Assembly (NCBI GenBank): GCA_028821395.1
Contig: JAPPGP010000005.1
Span: forward strand, 1 to 32,504
Direction: 5' to 3'
DNA: 32,504 nt
DNA from: Defluviicoccus sp.
Lineage (GTDB): Bacteria > Pseudomonadota > Alphaproteobacteria > MPNO01
The position numbers and the translations under genes are program-made. The notes beneath the pieces are model-generated. The model did no database searches and was not told the DNA's origin. It saw nothing but the letters and a program-made list of their open reading frames with translations. Below, piece after piece: positions 24,337 to 32,504 of the stretch (within the stretch, counting starts at the first letter, position 1; each line of letters begins with the position of its first letter).

Positions 24337-25587
24337 TTATTCAGTCCTGTCTCGGAAACGAGACGGTAAACCTCTTGCGTGTGTCAGAACCGCGTCTTCT
24401 AGGTTAGCACCTCTAAACCTTACGCCTTTGAGATTCGCACCATTGAAGCTCGCGCCGGTTAGGTTTGCCCCTTGGAGGTTCGCATTTCGGAGGTTTGCCC
24501 CCTCCAAAACGGCATCGGTAAGATTCGCATTCGATAGATTCGCTTCACGCAGATTGCCGTCGGCCACGTTTGCACCAACTAGTTGAGCGTGCATTAGATT
24601 CGCCCGAACAAGGACCGAGTCCTTTAGAGCTGCCCCGGTGAGGTTCGCTCCCCGTAGGGATGCATCAAGAAGGAAACTCGACCTCAAATCCGCGTGTTCA
24701 AGGTTCGCTCCGTCAAGAATTCCATCTTCCAAATCCGTTCCACACAACTTTGCACGAAGGAGGCTTGCCTGGGAGAGATTTGCGTCACTCAACATTGCAC
24801 CTTCGAGATTGGCGTCTACCAAATTCGCAAGGCGAAGGTTCGCCGCAAACAGTTCAGCATGGCTAAGATTTACACCTGACCAATTCAACTTGAACAAAAA
24901 ACTGTGGTAGGGACCATGGGCGCTCGCTTGCCGTGCTAGGGCTCTGTACAATGAGTCTCCAGTATGTTTGCCCAGAGACCAGTAATTGCGACCTTCCGTT
25001 GACCGCCACATTGCGTGCCAAGCAATGAATAGCGCTTCTTCCATTTGACTGTTCCGTTGCTCTGTTCGCCGCCCCGATGTTTCTATTTTCGCATGGAATC
25101 CCTCGCGAAAGAGCCGTTCAACGACCGGCGCGAGGGCGTCATGGCGTTTATGAAGGGTCTCACAATCGACGGTGGCTGCTATTTCTAGTTCAAGGAAGCG
25201 TGCGACCTCGTTCGACATTCTCTGATCCGCTGTCAGTGCTTCCCACCGACTTAGCATTTCCCGTTCTACTGCATTTGTAAGACACAATTCATCCGCCATT
25301 TGGGCGAGAGCTTTCGCCAAGCGTCGTGCATACAAGTAATCGCCGAAACTCTTATGTGTGAACTCCACACCAGTGGCCTGTTGATTACGCATGAAGAATG
25401 CAGCAGCAAGTCGAAAAGGCTTCTGGGCACCCCGATCTTGCATTTGTGACTCAAAGAGATCTTGTAAACGAGACTCGGCTGTTTGCAAATAAGAATCTTC
25501 TCGGTACACCTCTGTTAACACTTCGTCCCAGCTGGCTGCCCGTGTCCCGCCCGTACGCCATGCGGCGACGGCCAAAGCCTCAAACAC
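24337..25587 (-). pseudogene. C-terminal part of NACHT protein: helical region and pentapeptide repeats
   Basis: The 416-aa frame is the continuation of the NACHT gene upstream. It starts in the middle of a domain (from FDRVFEALAVAAWRTGG) and only a non-canonical GTG is available, so it was not an independent gene. FTHKSFGDYLYARRL (76-90) is the typical end of the STAND winged-helix region. From about residue 234 to 405 come some 34 pentapeptide repeats of the A(N/D)LXX type, such as LVDANLEGAMLSDANL. Pentapeptide repeats fold as a square beta-helix and often bind or mimic DNA or partner proteins. It is joined to the N-terminal part by a one-base frameshift (see that entry). Whether a fused product is still made is unknown. 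Confidence 0.75.
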
Positions 25588-25591
25588 GCGA

Positions 25592-27205
25592 TCAAATTCC
25601 CCTTGGGTTTAGCCCGGCGCCCGGTTTTCCGGCTCCATTTGATCTGGACACGACATTACGATTTCGTTCGTGCAATCGGTCAAAGAGGCGGCGATAAATG
25701 CGTGCAAGATTACTGTCTTCAATTTCGTCAGGGCCGCTAGTTAGTATAAAATAATTAAGTAACGGTTGCGACGTTACGTCATGAAGGTCATCGTTCGAGT
25801 AGGCGTTAGGCAATTGGTCGGTTGATTCGCCCTTGGCCCGGGTATATCGGTAAAAGGCGTCACGACGATTGTCTTCCGCCAACAGAGAACCTGGATCGTG
25901 ATAGTCCCGACGATCTGGCGCACCGTGTTCATGATTTCGAACGTGATAGGGCAAAAGGTGGAACCGTTCACCTGGCAAGTTCGTTGTTGGACCCTCAATA
26001 TTTCCGAATATCGCGTCTCGCCCGGTAACGATTGCCCAAACGGGTCTGCCTTCCCAAAAGTGAAAGACGGTGTCCAGCGCCCGCAGAAATGTCGCGGAAA
26101 TTGCTTCGCTCACTTCGGTATTGGCGGTTAATTCATCCAAACCGTCAAAAATTAACAACAACGGCCTATCTCGTTGCTCCAAGTGATCAGCATCTATCGG
26201 ATTGTGTCTAAGCTGGTTCGAATACGTGTTCAAGGTTGCAGCTACGCTTTCGACAATGCCCATGCGCCACTGGAAACGCTGCAAGGGAAACAGCAGCACG
26301 TCCGTAGGGTGTCCATCGTTACCGTTAGTTGCAAGTTCTGCCGCGAGCGCTTTCATCGCCGAAGACTTTCCGGATCCTGGACCTCCGGATATTAGACGAA
26401 GTCGACCTTTCTCTCGTTCGCCGCGCAGCCAGGCGAGCATATCGGCGTTCAGCGGGCTAACAGCCCGTATTTCCTTCCGTTCATCCTTCGTTTCCGCGTC
26501 ATACTTTATCCAACGCCACGCATTTAAAGGAACATAGATTTGATCGAGCGCAAAGCTCTCGTCGAAGACCGGCGATGTCCGGAAGTCGGCGATTAGTTGA
26601 GCGCGGTAGAGACGCCAATCTTCCAACATCTGCCAAGCCGAACGAGTGGGGTCGTCACGCAAGGCCAGCAGTTGTTGATAGCGCGCTTCATCCTTCCGAA
26701 TTGTTCGATGCAGTCCTAATATTAGAGCAGAGTCGAACCGGTGGCAAAGATTGGTCAAGTCCTGATGGAAATCTGTGCTATCATTTGGGGTCAACCACAT
26801 CAACAATGTTTGCTTTGCCAGTGCCACCGGAGAAAGCGACCAGGGATGATCAAGAAAGTCGACGGGAATGACTAGATCGGTGGCGTCATTTTCAACCCGT
26901 TCAATTATGTTCTTTGTATCGCTTTCGTTGATCAATGTCGGGGGCTGATCATTGGCCAACTCAGTAAGGGCCTCACCGATTCCTGTAAGTACCAATTGCC
27001 AAGCAAGCTCGCCCTCGCTCCGCTGTATGCTTATTGTTGCGGCAGCTGCGAAGAGTTCTTGAACCGCGCCGGGCCAATTTTCCAGCAGACTACCCTGCGC
27101 TGCCGCTCTGCCCAAATGTCGCATCATTCCCACGAGATCCGCTGCAATGCGCCGTTTCGGCACTTCCAACGATATTGTGCTTGGTGTCGTCTTCATCGCA
27201 TCCAT
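25592..27205 (-). CDS. NACHT/STAND NTPase, N-terminal part (frameshifted gene)
   Basis: A 537-aa frame from ATG 27205. Residues 1-250 have no recognised domain and may be an effector or sensor. Then FALDQIYVPL (a NACHT lead-in), Walker A GGPGSGKSS at 274-282 and Walker B LLLIFDGLDEL at 349-359. It stops at NPRGI, but removing one C from the run CCCC at 25599-25602 restores the frame as NPR-EFDRVFEALAVAAWRT and joins it to the pentapeptide part at 24337-25587, for a protein of about 955 aa. The frames can switch only between 25592 and 25611. Bacterial NACHT proteins (bNACHT, Avs-like) are known antiphage sensors. Start is uncertain: GTG 27247 or ATG 27196 are alternatives. The gene is AT-rich compared with its neighbours, suggesting transfer. 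Confidence 0.8.
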   Translation of the reverse strand: MDAMKTTPSTISLEVPKRRIAADLVGMMRHLGRAAAQGSLLENWPGAVQELFAAAATISIQRSEGELAWQLVLTGIGEALTELANDQPPTLINESDTKNIIERVENDATDLVIPVDFLDHPWSLSPVALAKQTLLMWLTPNDSTDFHQDLTNLCHRFDSALILGLHRTIRKDEARYQQLLALRDDPTRSAWQMLEDWRLYRAQLIADFRTSPVFDESFALDQIYVPLNAWRWIKYDAETKDERKEIRAVSPLNADMLAWLRGEREKGRLRLISGGPGSGKSSAMKALAAELATNGNDGHPTDVLLFPLQRFQWRMGIVESVAATLNTYSNQLRHNPIDADHLEQRDRPLLLIFDGLDELTANTEVSEAISATFLRALDTVFHFWEGRPVWAIVTGRDAIFGNIEGPTTNLPGERFHLLPYHVRNHEHGAPDRRDYHDPGSLLAEDNRRDAFYRYTRAKGESTDQLPNAYSNDDLHDVTSQPLLNYFILTSGPDEIEDSNLARIYRRLFDRLHERNRNVVSRSNGAGKPGAGLNPRGI

Positions 27206-27583
27206 AGCCTTGTAGTGGTTACAGGGTCTACGTTTGGCGGAGGTCACATATCCTTGAGGAATGTACTATTGGCACCTCAAATAGGCTTTTGGTCAAGTCC
27301 GTTTGCGTTTTCGAAACGCCTCCTTGCCATCGCCTCAGTGAGAAGGGAATCGCATACGAGACCGCTCGCGTTGCATAAATGGGAGGAAGTCTGCGTGAGG
27401 CGAGATTCCATCCAGTGTTCGGAAGATCGAGCATAAGTCACCGATGAGGGACGAAAGCGGTCCTGGCTCCGAGAGGTTGCTTAGCCATTCGCTTGAACGG
27501 GCGGCTGACCGTCTCGGGCACTTCCGGCGCTTGACCGGCGAGCGCGGGGGTGCCCATATCGAGCCCCGGCGCCGGGTCGCGCC
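27206..27583. other. Intergenic region between the NACHT gene and hpnN
   Basis: Holds the promoters of the two divergent genes. Composition changes from AT-rich to GC-rich at about 27430-27480, the right edge of the NACHT island. I see no tRNA, terminal repeat or integrase that would define a mobile element. No convincing gene. Confidence 0.5.
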
Positions 27584-30244
27584 GTGACTGCCAAGGCTCC
27601 CTTGACCGCACCGCCGCATCACGAGACCAGCGCAGCGGGACGCTTCTTCGCCCAGTGGGGCAGGATCGCCCACCGCTTCGCCTGGCCGATCGCCGTCCTC
27701 GGCATTCTCAGCGCGGTCGCCGCGGGGGTCTACGCGGCGCGCACGCTCGGGATCGACTCCGACACGGTGGAGATGCTCTCGCCGGAGCTCGAATTCCGCC
27801 GCCTCGATACCGAGCTGCGCGCCGCCTTCCCGCGCCAGGCGCGCGACCTGGTGGCGGTGGTCGACGGCGACACGCCGGAACAGGCTGAACGCGCGGCGCT
27901 CTGGCTCGCCGAACGCTTCGCCGCCCGGCCGAAGCTGTTCCGCTCGGTGTTCCACCCCGGCGGCGATCCGTTCTTCCGCCGCAACGGGCTGCTGCTGCTG
28001 CCGGTCGACGAGCTGGAGGAGACCGCCGAGCGCATCGTCGCCGCGCAGCCCTTTCTCGGCACCGTGTGGCAGGACCGCAGCATCCGCGGCCTCGCCGACA
28101 TGCTCTCTCTCGCGGCGGACAAGCGCATCGAGGACGGCGAAGGCGGCGGGCTCACCGACCTCGCCGACGCGCTCGCGCGCATCGCCGCGGTGATCGAGGC
28201 CGAGGCGAAGCGCGCACCCGGCGCGCTGTCCTGGATGGGGCTGATGTTCGGCTCGGAGGACCGCCGGCGGTCGGGCGCCCGCCAGCTGATCCTGGTCGAG
28301 ATCGCGCTCGCCTTCGACGAGCTCCGCCCGGCGCGCCAGGCGATCGCGGCGATCCGTACCATCGCCGCGGCGATGCCGGTCGACATCGCGCAAGGCGTTA
28401 CGGTCCGCCTGACCGGCCGGCCGGCGCTCAGGCACGACGAGCTGCGGACGGTGCGGAGCGGCATGGAGATCGCCGGCGCGCTGTCGCTCGCCCTGGTCAT
28501 CCTGCTGCTGTTCCTCTGCTTCCGCTCGTTCCGGATGCCGCTCGCGGTGCTCGCCACCCTGCTCGTCGGGCTGGTGTGGACCGCGGCCTTCGCGGCGGCG
28601 ACAGTTCGGGTGCTCAACCTGATCTCGGTCGCCTTCGCGGTGCTGTTCATCGGGCTGTGCGTCGATTTCGGCATCCATTACGGGCTGCGCTACTGCGAGG
28701 CGGCGCGGGACGGGCTGGAGCGCGCCACCTCGAGCGCGCTCGCCGCGGCCAGCGTCGGGCCGGGGCTCGCGCTCGCCGCGTTCGCCGCCGGGATCGGCTT
28801 CCTGTCCTTCCTGCCGACCGACTATCTCGGCCTCGCCGAGCTCGGCTTCATCGCCGGCGCCGGGATGGCGATCGGCTTCTTCTCGACGCTCACCCTGCTG
28901 CCCGCCTTCATGTCGGTGCTCCGGGTGCGGGCGGGCAGCACCGGCGGCGGCGGGCGTTTCGCTTCCCGCCTGGCCGGCCTGCTCGAAGGCCGCGCGCGGG
29001 GCGTGGTGGCGGCGGGCGCGGTCCTGTTCGTCGCGACCGCCGCTCTCTCGCCCCTGGTGCGCTTCGATTTCGACCCGCTGCACCTCAAGGACCCGGAGAG
29101 CGAGTCCGTAGAGACCGTGCTGGAGCTGGTCGAGGACGGCGACGGGGATGCCTACGCGATGGCCCACCTCGCGCGCTCGCTGGAGGCCGCCGACGCGGCG
29201 GCGGCGCGAATCGAAGAGCTCGCCGAGGTCGACAGCGCGTGGACGCTGTCACGCTTCGTGCCCGCCGACCAGGAGGACAAGCTGGAGATCGTGGCGGAGG
29301 TGGCCGCGCTCGTCGCACCCGCCTTCGTCGACGACCGCGCGCCGCCGCCCACCCCGGCCGAGAGTTTGGCCGCGCTCGGCGGCCTCAGGAATAAGCTCGA
29401 CGCGCTCGCGGGAATCGGCGGGGCGGTGGAAGCTGGAGCGGCGCGCCGCCTCGCCTCGGCGCTCGCCGCGCTGATCGCCTCCGACCCCGGGCCGGCACGG
29501 CTGGAGGGTCTCGCCGGGAGGCTGCTGGGCAACCTGCCGGCGGCGGTCGGCAGGCTTGAGGACGCGCTCGCCGCCGGACCGGTCGGGATCGCCTCGGTCC
29601 CGGCCGCGCTCGGCGAGCGCTGGATCGCGGCGGACGGGCGCGCCAAGGTGGAGATCCGTGCCGTCGCGCCGATCCACCGCGACCGCGACGCGCTCAGCCG
29701 CTTCGTGGACGCGGTGCGCGGCGAGGTGCCGGACGCGGTCGGCCCCCCGGTCACCGTGCTGGAGGCCGGCGATGCAGTGATCGGGGCCTTCTTCCGCGCC
29801 ACCGCGATCGCCGTCGTCGCGATCGCGCTGCTGCTCGCGCTCACCCTGCGGTCGGTTCGCTCGGTGGCGATCGGCTTCCTGCCGCTGGCGCTGGCGGCGT
29901 TGGTGACCGTTGCCGCGATGGTCGCGGGCGGCCTCCCGTTCAACCACGCCAACGTGATCGTGCTGCCGCTCCTGTTCGGGCTCGGGGTCGCCAACGGCAT
30001 CCATTTGCTGGCTCGCGAGCGCCGGGAGGGCGCGGCGGAAGACGCGATCCGTTCGAGCACGCCGCGCGCGGTGCTGTACAGCGCGCTGACCACGCTCGCC
30101 TCCTTCGCGAGCCTCGGCATCTCCAGCCACCCGGGCACGGCGAGCATGGGAGTGCTGCTGACGGTGGCGCTGTTGAGCCTGCTCGCATGCAGCCTGACGG
30201 TGCTGCCCGCGCTGATGCTCACCTGGCCGGTGGGACGACGCTGA
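27584..30244 (+). CDS. hpnN: MMPL-family RND transporter, hopanoid-associated HpnN
   Basis: An 886-aa inner-membrane protein of the MMPL/RND superfamily, normal for HpnN, which moves hopanoids to the outer membrane. One N-terminal helix (about 30-52) is followed by a large periplasmic domain, then a helix cluster with LCVDFGIHYGLRYCEAARDG at about 363-382 and GIGFLSFLPTDYLGLAELGF, a second periplasmic domain and a second helix cluster ending in LLFGLGVANGIHLLARERRE and TVLPALMLTWPVGRR. The RND duplication (two similar halves) is visible. Start GTG 27584 is the best available; a weak ribosome site makes it uncertain. The gene's end overlaps the convergent hpnA by 26 bases. Confidence 0.88.
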   Translation: MTAKAPLTAPPHHETSAAGRFFAQWGRIAHRFAWPIAVLGILSAVAAGVYAARTLGIDSDTVEMLSPELEFRRLDTELRAAFPRQARDLVAVVDGDTPEQAERAALWLAERFAARPKLFRSVFHPGGDPFFRRNGLLLLPVDELEETAERIVAAQPFLGTVWQDRSIRGLADMLSLAADKRIEDGEGGGLTDLADALARIAAVIEAEAKRAPGALSWMGLMFGSEDRRRSGARQLILVEIALAFDELRPARQAIAAIRTIAAAMPVDIAQGVTVRLTGRPALRHDELRTVRSGMEIAGALSLALVILLLFLCFRSFRMPLAVLATLLVGLVWTAAFAAATVRVLNLISVAFAVLFIGLCVDFGIHYGLRYCEAARDGLERATSSALAAASVGPGLALAAFAAGIGFLSFLPTDYLGLAELGFIAGAGMAIGFFSTLTLLPAFMSVLRVRAGSTGGGGRFASRLAGLLEGRARGVVAAGAVLFVATAALSPLVRFDFDPLHLKDPESESVETVLELVEDGDGDAYAMAHLARSLEAADAAAARIEELAEVDSAWTLSRFVPADQEDKLEIVAEVAALVAPAFVDDRAPPPTPAESLAALGGLRNKLDALAGIGGAVEAGAARRLASALAALIASDPGPARLEGLAGRLLGNLPAAVGRLEDALAAGPVGIASVPAALGERWIAADGRAKVEIRAVAPIHRDRDALSRFVDAVRGEVPDAVGPPVTVLEAGDAVIGAFFRATAIAVVAIALLLALTLRSVRSVAIGFLPLALAALVTVAAMVAGGLPFNHANVIVLPLLFGLGVANGIHLLARERREGAAEDAIRSSTPRAVLYSALTTLASFASLGISSHPGTASMGVLLTVALLSLLACSLTVLPALMLTWPVGRR

Positions 30245-31211
30245 AGCGCCGCTTCGCGAGACCCTCATCGGCGAGCCAGGCGAGCGCCTCGGCGAGCGTC
30301 TGCTCGACCGGCCTGAGCGCGAGGCCGAGATCGGCGGCGGTTCGCAGCGCGCCGGGGGACGGCGGGCGCCGCGCCAGCCGGACGCCTTCGAGCGGCGCCC
30401 GGGGCTCCCGCCCGGCGATTCGCGCGGCCAGCCCGGAGCAAGCGGCAGCGGCGAAGGCGAGCGCGTAAGGCACCTGCCGCCGCGGCATTTCGAGTCGCGT
30501 GATCCGTTCCGCCATGGCGAGCAGCTCCGACAGCCTTAGCGGCGGGCCGCCGAGGAAATACCGCTCGCCGGGCGGGCCCCGCTCCGCCGCGCGAATGCAG
30601 CCCTCGGCGAGGTCGCCGACATCGACGATGCGGAGCTCGAAGTCGAGGAAGGCCGGGGTCGCGCCGTTGACGAAATCGAGCAGCATCCGGGTCGGCGGGG
30701 TGAGGTTGCGGTCCCCCGCCCCCATCGGCAGGCAGGGGTTGACGATCGCCACCGGCAGCCCCTTCGCCGCGGCGTCGAGCGCGGCCCGCTCGGCGAGGAA
30801 TTTGGAGCGCGTGTAGCCGCCCGGCATGTCGGCGAGCCCGGGCGCCGCCCCGCCGCGACGGGGCGCGAAGTGGATCGCCGCCGTCGACACGACAACGACG
30901 CGCGCGACGCCAGACCGCGAAGCCTCGTCGAGCACCGCCTCCGTGGTGTGGAGATTGGCCGCCAGGAAATCGGCGGGCCTGCGCGCCCACAGCCGGGGAT
31001 TGCCGGCGACGTGGAACACCCGCCTTGCTCCCGCCATCGCGCGGCGCAGGGTCTCGCGATCGGCCGCCGAGCCGACGACGCGCTCGGCGCCGTCCGGAAG
31101 CCGCGCGTCGGCGTCGAGGTCGAGCACCCGCACCGCGCCCCCGCCCCGCAGCAGCCGTTCCACCAGCCGGGAGCCGATGAACCCCGCCCCGCCGGTCACC
31201 AGGTCGGTCAT
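30219..31211 (-). CDS. hpnA: Hopanoid-associated sugar epimerase/reductase HpnA
   Basis: A 330-aa NAD-dependent epimerase/dehydratase of extended SDR type. LVTGGAGFIG at 4-13 is the nucleotide motif, Tyr133 and Lys137 of YTRSK are catalytic, with ST at 109-110. LPMGAGDRNLTPPTRMLLDF is a substrate-region signature of the HpnA group. HpnA occurs in hopanoid clusters and is thought to shape the side-chain sugar. Its neighbour hpnN supports the call. The genes converge and overlap, so they are not co-transcribed. The ribosome site is weak (GGAAAAG). Confidence 0.86.
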   Translation of the reverse strand: MTDLVTGGAGFIGSRLVERLLRGGGAVRVLDLDADARLPDGAERVVGSAADRETLRRAMAGARRVFHVAGNPRLWARRPADFLAANLHTTEAVLDEASRSGVARVVVVSTAAIHFAPRRGGAAPGLADMPGGYTRSKFLAERAALDAAAKGLPVAIVNPCLPMGAGDRNLTPPTRMLLDFVNGATPAFLDFELRIVDVGDLAEGCIRAAERGPPGERYFLGGPPLRLSELLAMAERITRLEMPRRQVPYALAFAAAACSGLAARIAGREPRAPLEGVRLARRPPSPGALRTAADLGLALRPVEQTLAEALAWLADEGLAKRRFSVVPPAR

Positions 31212-31242
31212 GAGCGGTCGCTTTTCCGGTGGCGGGCGGCTT

Positions 31243-31503
31243 GGATGGCCGGAGCAAGTCCACTGCTCTCCGATCTAGCCCTCGGGGCCGGCTCTATCCC
31301 GATGAGCGAGACCGTCGCCGCCCCCTCTTTGTCACCCCGGACTTGTTCCGGGGCCCAGGGAAGCCGGGCGAGGGCGGTGCCCGCGGCCCTGGGCCCCGGA
31401 TCAAGTCCGGGGTGACAGCGGGAGGCGGAATCGTTGTCGCCCATGGACGCGCAGCCCGCGTCGAAGGGTAGGCCGGACCGCAGTGGAGGTGTTCCGGCCA
31501 TCC
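31243..31503. repeat. Nested long inverted repeats (family A)
   Basis: Inner arms 31331-31360 and 31387-31416 are 30-base arms in inverted orientation (GTCACCCCGGACTTGTTCCG opening, GGTGAC closing), differing by a single base opposite the centre of the word (TTGTT against ATCAA). Outer arms GGATGGCCGGAGCAAGTCCA (31243-31262) and TGGAGGTGTTCCGGCCATCC (31484-31503) pair imperfectly. It fills the space between hpnA and the sulfotransferase gene. Confidence 0.75.
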
Positions 31504-31518
31504 ACTCACCCCGCCCCG

Positions 31519-32504
31519 TCATCCCGCTTCGTCATAGCCCCAGTGCTCGATATAGCGCCGCCAGGCGGCCGCCACCCTGGCGCGCTCTTCGGGCGGGTCG
31601 TCGTAGCGGTTGCGGCGGTAGTCGCCGATGCCGTCGAGATAGCGGCGAAAGGCGGGCGCCGCGGCTTGGAACCCGTCGAGGCCGAGCGCGTCGTAGAGCA
31701 CGGCTATCTCCTCCATCGGCCGCGCCGCCAGGCTCTCGTAGCGAATCTCGTGGAAGTTTCCGTCCGGGATGCCGGGCCGGTCGGCGATGAAGCGGTCCAT
31801 CAGCCGGGCGTAGCCGTCGAGCACCATGCGCTCGACCGATCGGGGGTCGTGCGGCTGGAGCGCGAGCGCGGGCAACAGCTTGTCGTAGAAGTTGCGCATC
31901 GAGCGGAACACCTCGAACGGGTCGCGCACGCAGTGGACGAACTTGGCCTCCGGCCAGATCTCGCGGATCGTCGGGATGCGCGCGGTGTGGACCGGGTTCT
32001 TGACCAGCAGCCGGCGGCGTCCGCCGGCGAGCCAGGTCTTGCGCGAGAAATAGGCGAAGGTCTCCTTCCACTCCCTGATTTCGGTCGCGGTGCAGGATTC
32101 GAGGAACACCCCGCGCTCGAAATTCTCGGCGAAGCGCTGCGGGAAATAGATGCCGTGATAGAACGAGACCGCGCTCATATTGGCGAGCGGGATCTCGTCC
32201 TCCTGCGGCGAATCGGGCTCGACCGGGATGGCGTCGATCATGCGGTCGCGCGGCAGCATGCGTTCGAGCAGCGGCCGGAGCGCCGCCGCGAGTCCCATCG
32301 AGTCCCAGGGCATGCCGGCGGCGAGCGGCGAGACGTAAGCGAAGCCGTGCCGCGCCAGGATGTTGAACAGATGGGTGGTGCCGGTGCGCCAGTGCCCGAC
32401 GATGAAGACCGGCGGCGGCATGTCGCCGGCCTTGCGGAGGGCGCGCGCCACCCAGGCGCGCTCGGCGAGGCTCGCCGGCAGCCGGGCGGCGGCGACCGCG
32501 AGGG
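31519..32504 (-). CDS. Sulfotransferase family protein (partial, 5' end outside window)
   Basis: The visible frame has the 5'-phosphosulfate loop GHWRTGTT and the 3'-phosphate motif CVRDPFEVFRSMRNF, both diagnostic of PAPS-dependent sulfotransferases. A GTG at 32451 is a possible start giving 310 aa, but the frame stays open to the window edge (reading LPASLAERAWVARALRKAGD across that codon), so the real start is probably outside. The enzyme transfers sulfate from PAPS to an alcohol or amine; here the acceptor is unknown. The gene ends 307 bases before hpnA, separated by the nested repeat. Confidence 0.87.
   Translation of the reverse strand, partial: LAVAAARLPASLAERAWVARALRKAGDMPPPVFIVGHWRTGTTHLFNILARHGFAYVSPLAAGMPWDSMGLAAALRPLLERMLPRDRMIDAIPVEPDSPQEDEIPLANMSAVSFYHGIYFPQRFAENFERGVFLESCTATEIREWKETFAYFSRKTWLAGGRRRLLVKNPVHTARIPTIREIWPEAKFVHCVRDPFEVFRSMRNFYDKLLPALALQPHDPRSVERMVLDGYARLMDRFIADRPGIPDGNFHEIRYESLAARPMEEIAVLYDALGLDGFQAAAPAFRRYLDGIGDYRRNRYDDPPEERARVAAAWRRYIEHWGYDEAG

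Noticed and set aside
24430..24900. Possible tandem DNA repeat or CRISPR-like array
   Set aside because: The 15-base periodicity comes from the pentapeptide codons, with variable sequence and no fixed spacers.
24163..24910. Plus-strand frames opposite the pentapeptide repeats
   Set aside because: Their apparent repeats (such as FAPLKLAP) are antisense images of the pentapeptide codons.

Overview
The window is high-GC (roughly two thirds G+C by eye) alphaproteobacterial-type chromosome. The evidence is hopanoid genes (hpnN, hpnA), a phaA-phaB polyhydroxybutyrate pair, a DctPQM TRAP transporter, purple-bacterial style Shine-Dalgarno sites (GGAGG/GAGGAG) and two families of short dispersed palindromes of the kind common in alphaproteobacteria. 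No rRNA, tRNA or CRISPR array was seen. I cannot name a genus.

Layout. 1-541: palindromic repeats and no convincing gene. 542-2281: an OLD-like ATPase-TOPRIM protein, a possible phage-defence nuclease. 2329-2691: a small unknown protein. 2863-4908: phaB and phaA, bracketed by two near-perfect parS (ParB-binding) palindromes. 5269-8149: a three-gene TRAP transporter. 8150-12752: a more AT-rich restriction-modification island (small conserved protein plus a 1059-aa type IIG-like nuclease-methyltransferase). It is flanked by repeats, a possible methylase remnant and a broken copy of a hydrolase gene segment. 12753-24046: an oxidative and catabolic gene region. On the plus strand it holds an LLM-flavin monooxygenase, an alpha/beta hydrolase, a reductive-dehalogenase-like Fe-S protein and a Rieske oxygenase. 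On the minus strand it holds DUF3500, SnoaL-like and CoxL-like molybdenum hydroxylase genes, then a plus-strand ketopantoate-reductase-like gene, then SDR and carboxymuconolactone-decarboxylase-like genes on the minus strand. 24337-27205: an AT-rich island with a NACHT NTPase carrying a pentapeptide-repeat tail, broken by a one-base frameshift. 27584-31211: hpnN and hpnA, convergent. 31212-31518: a nested palindrome. 31519-32504: a sulfotransferase running off the right edge.

How the parts fit. phaA and phaB together turn acetyl-CoA into (R)-3-hydroxybutyryl-CoA for PHB storage. The parS pair suggests an origin-proximal location or ParB loading at this operon. The central region looks like a pathway for importing and degrading an unidentified organic substrate by oxygenation, hydroxylation, hydrolysis and possibly dehalogenation. 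The substrate cannot be read from sequence. Three defence-type loci (OLD-like, type IIG, NACHT) sit between housekeeping blocks, and two of them have clearly different base composition, which suggests acquisition by transfer.

The observations I rate highest are the parS pair around phaAB, the frameshifted NACHT-pentapeptide gene, the reductive-dehalogenase-like/Rieske neighbourhood, and the duplicated hydrolase fragment at the edge of the restriction island.
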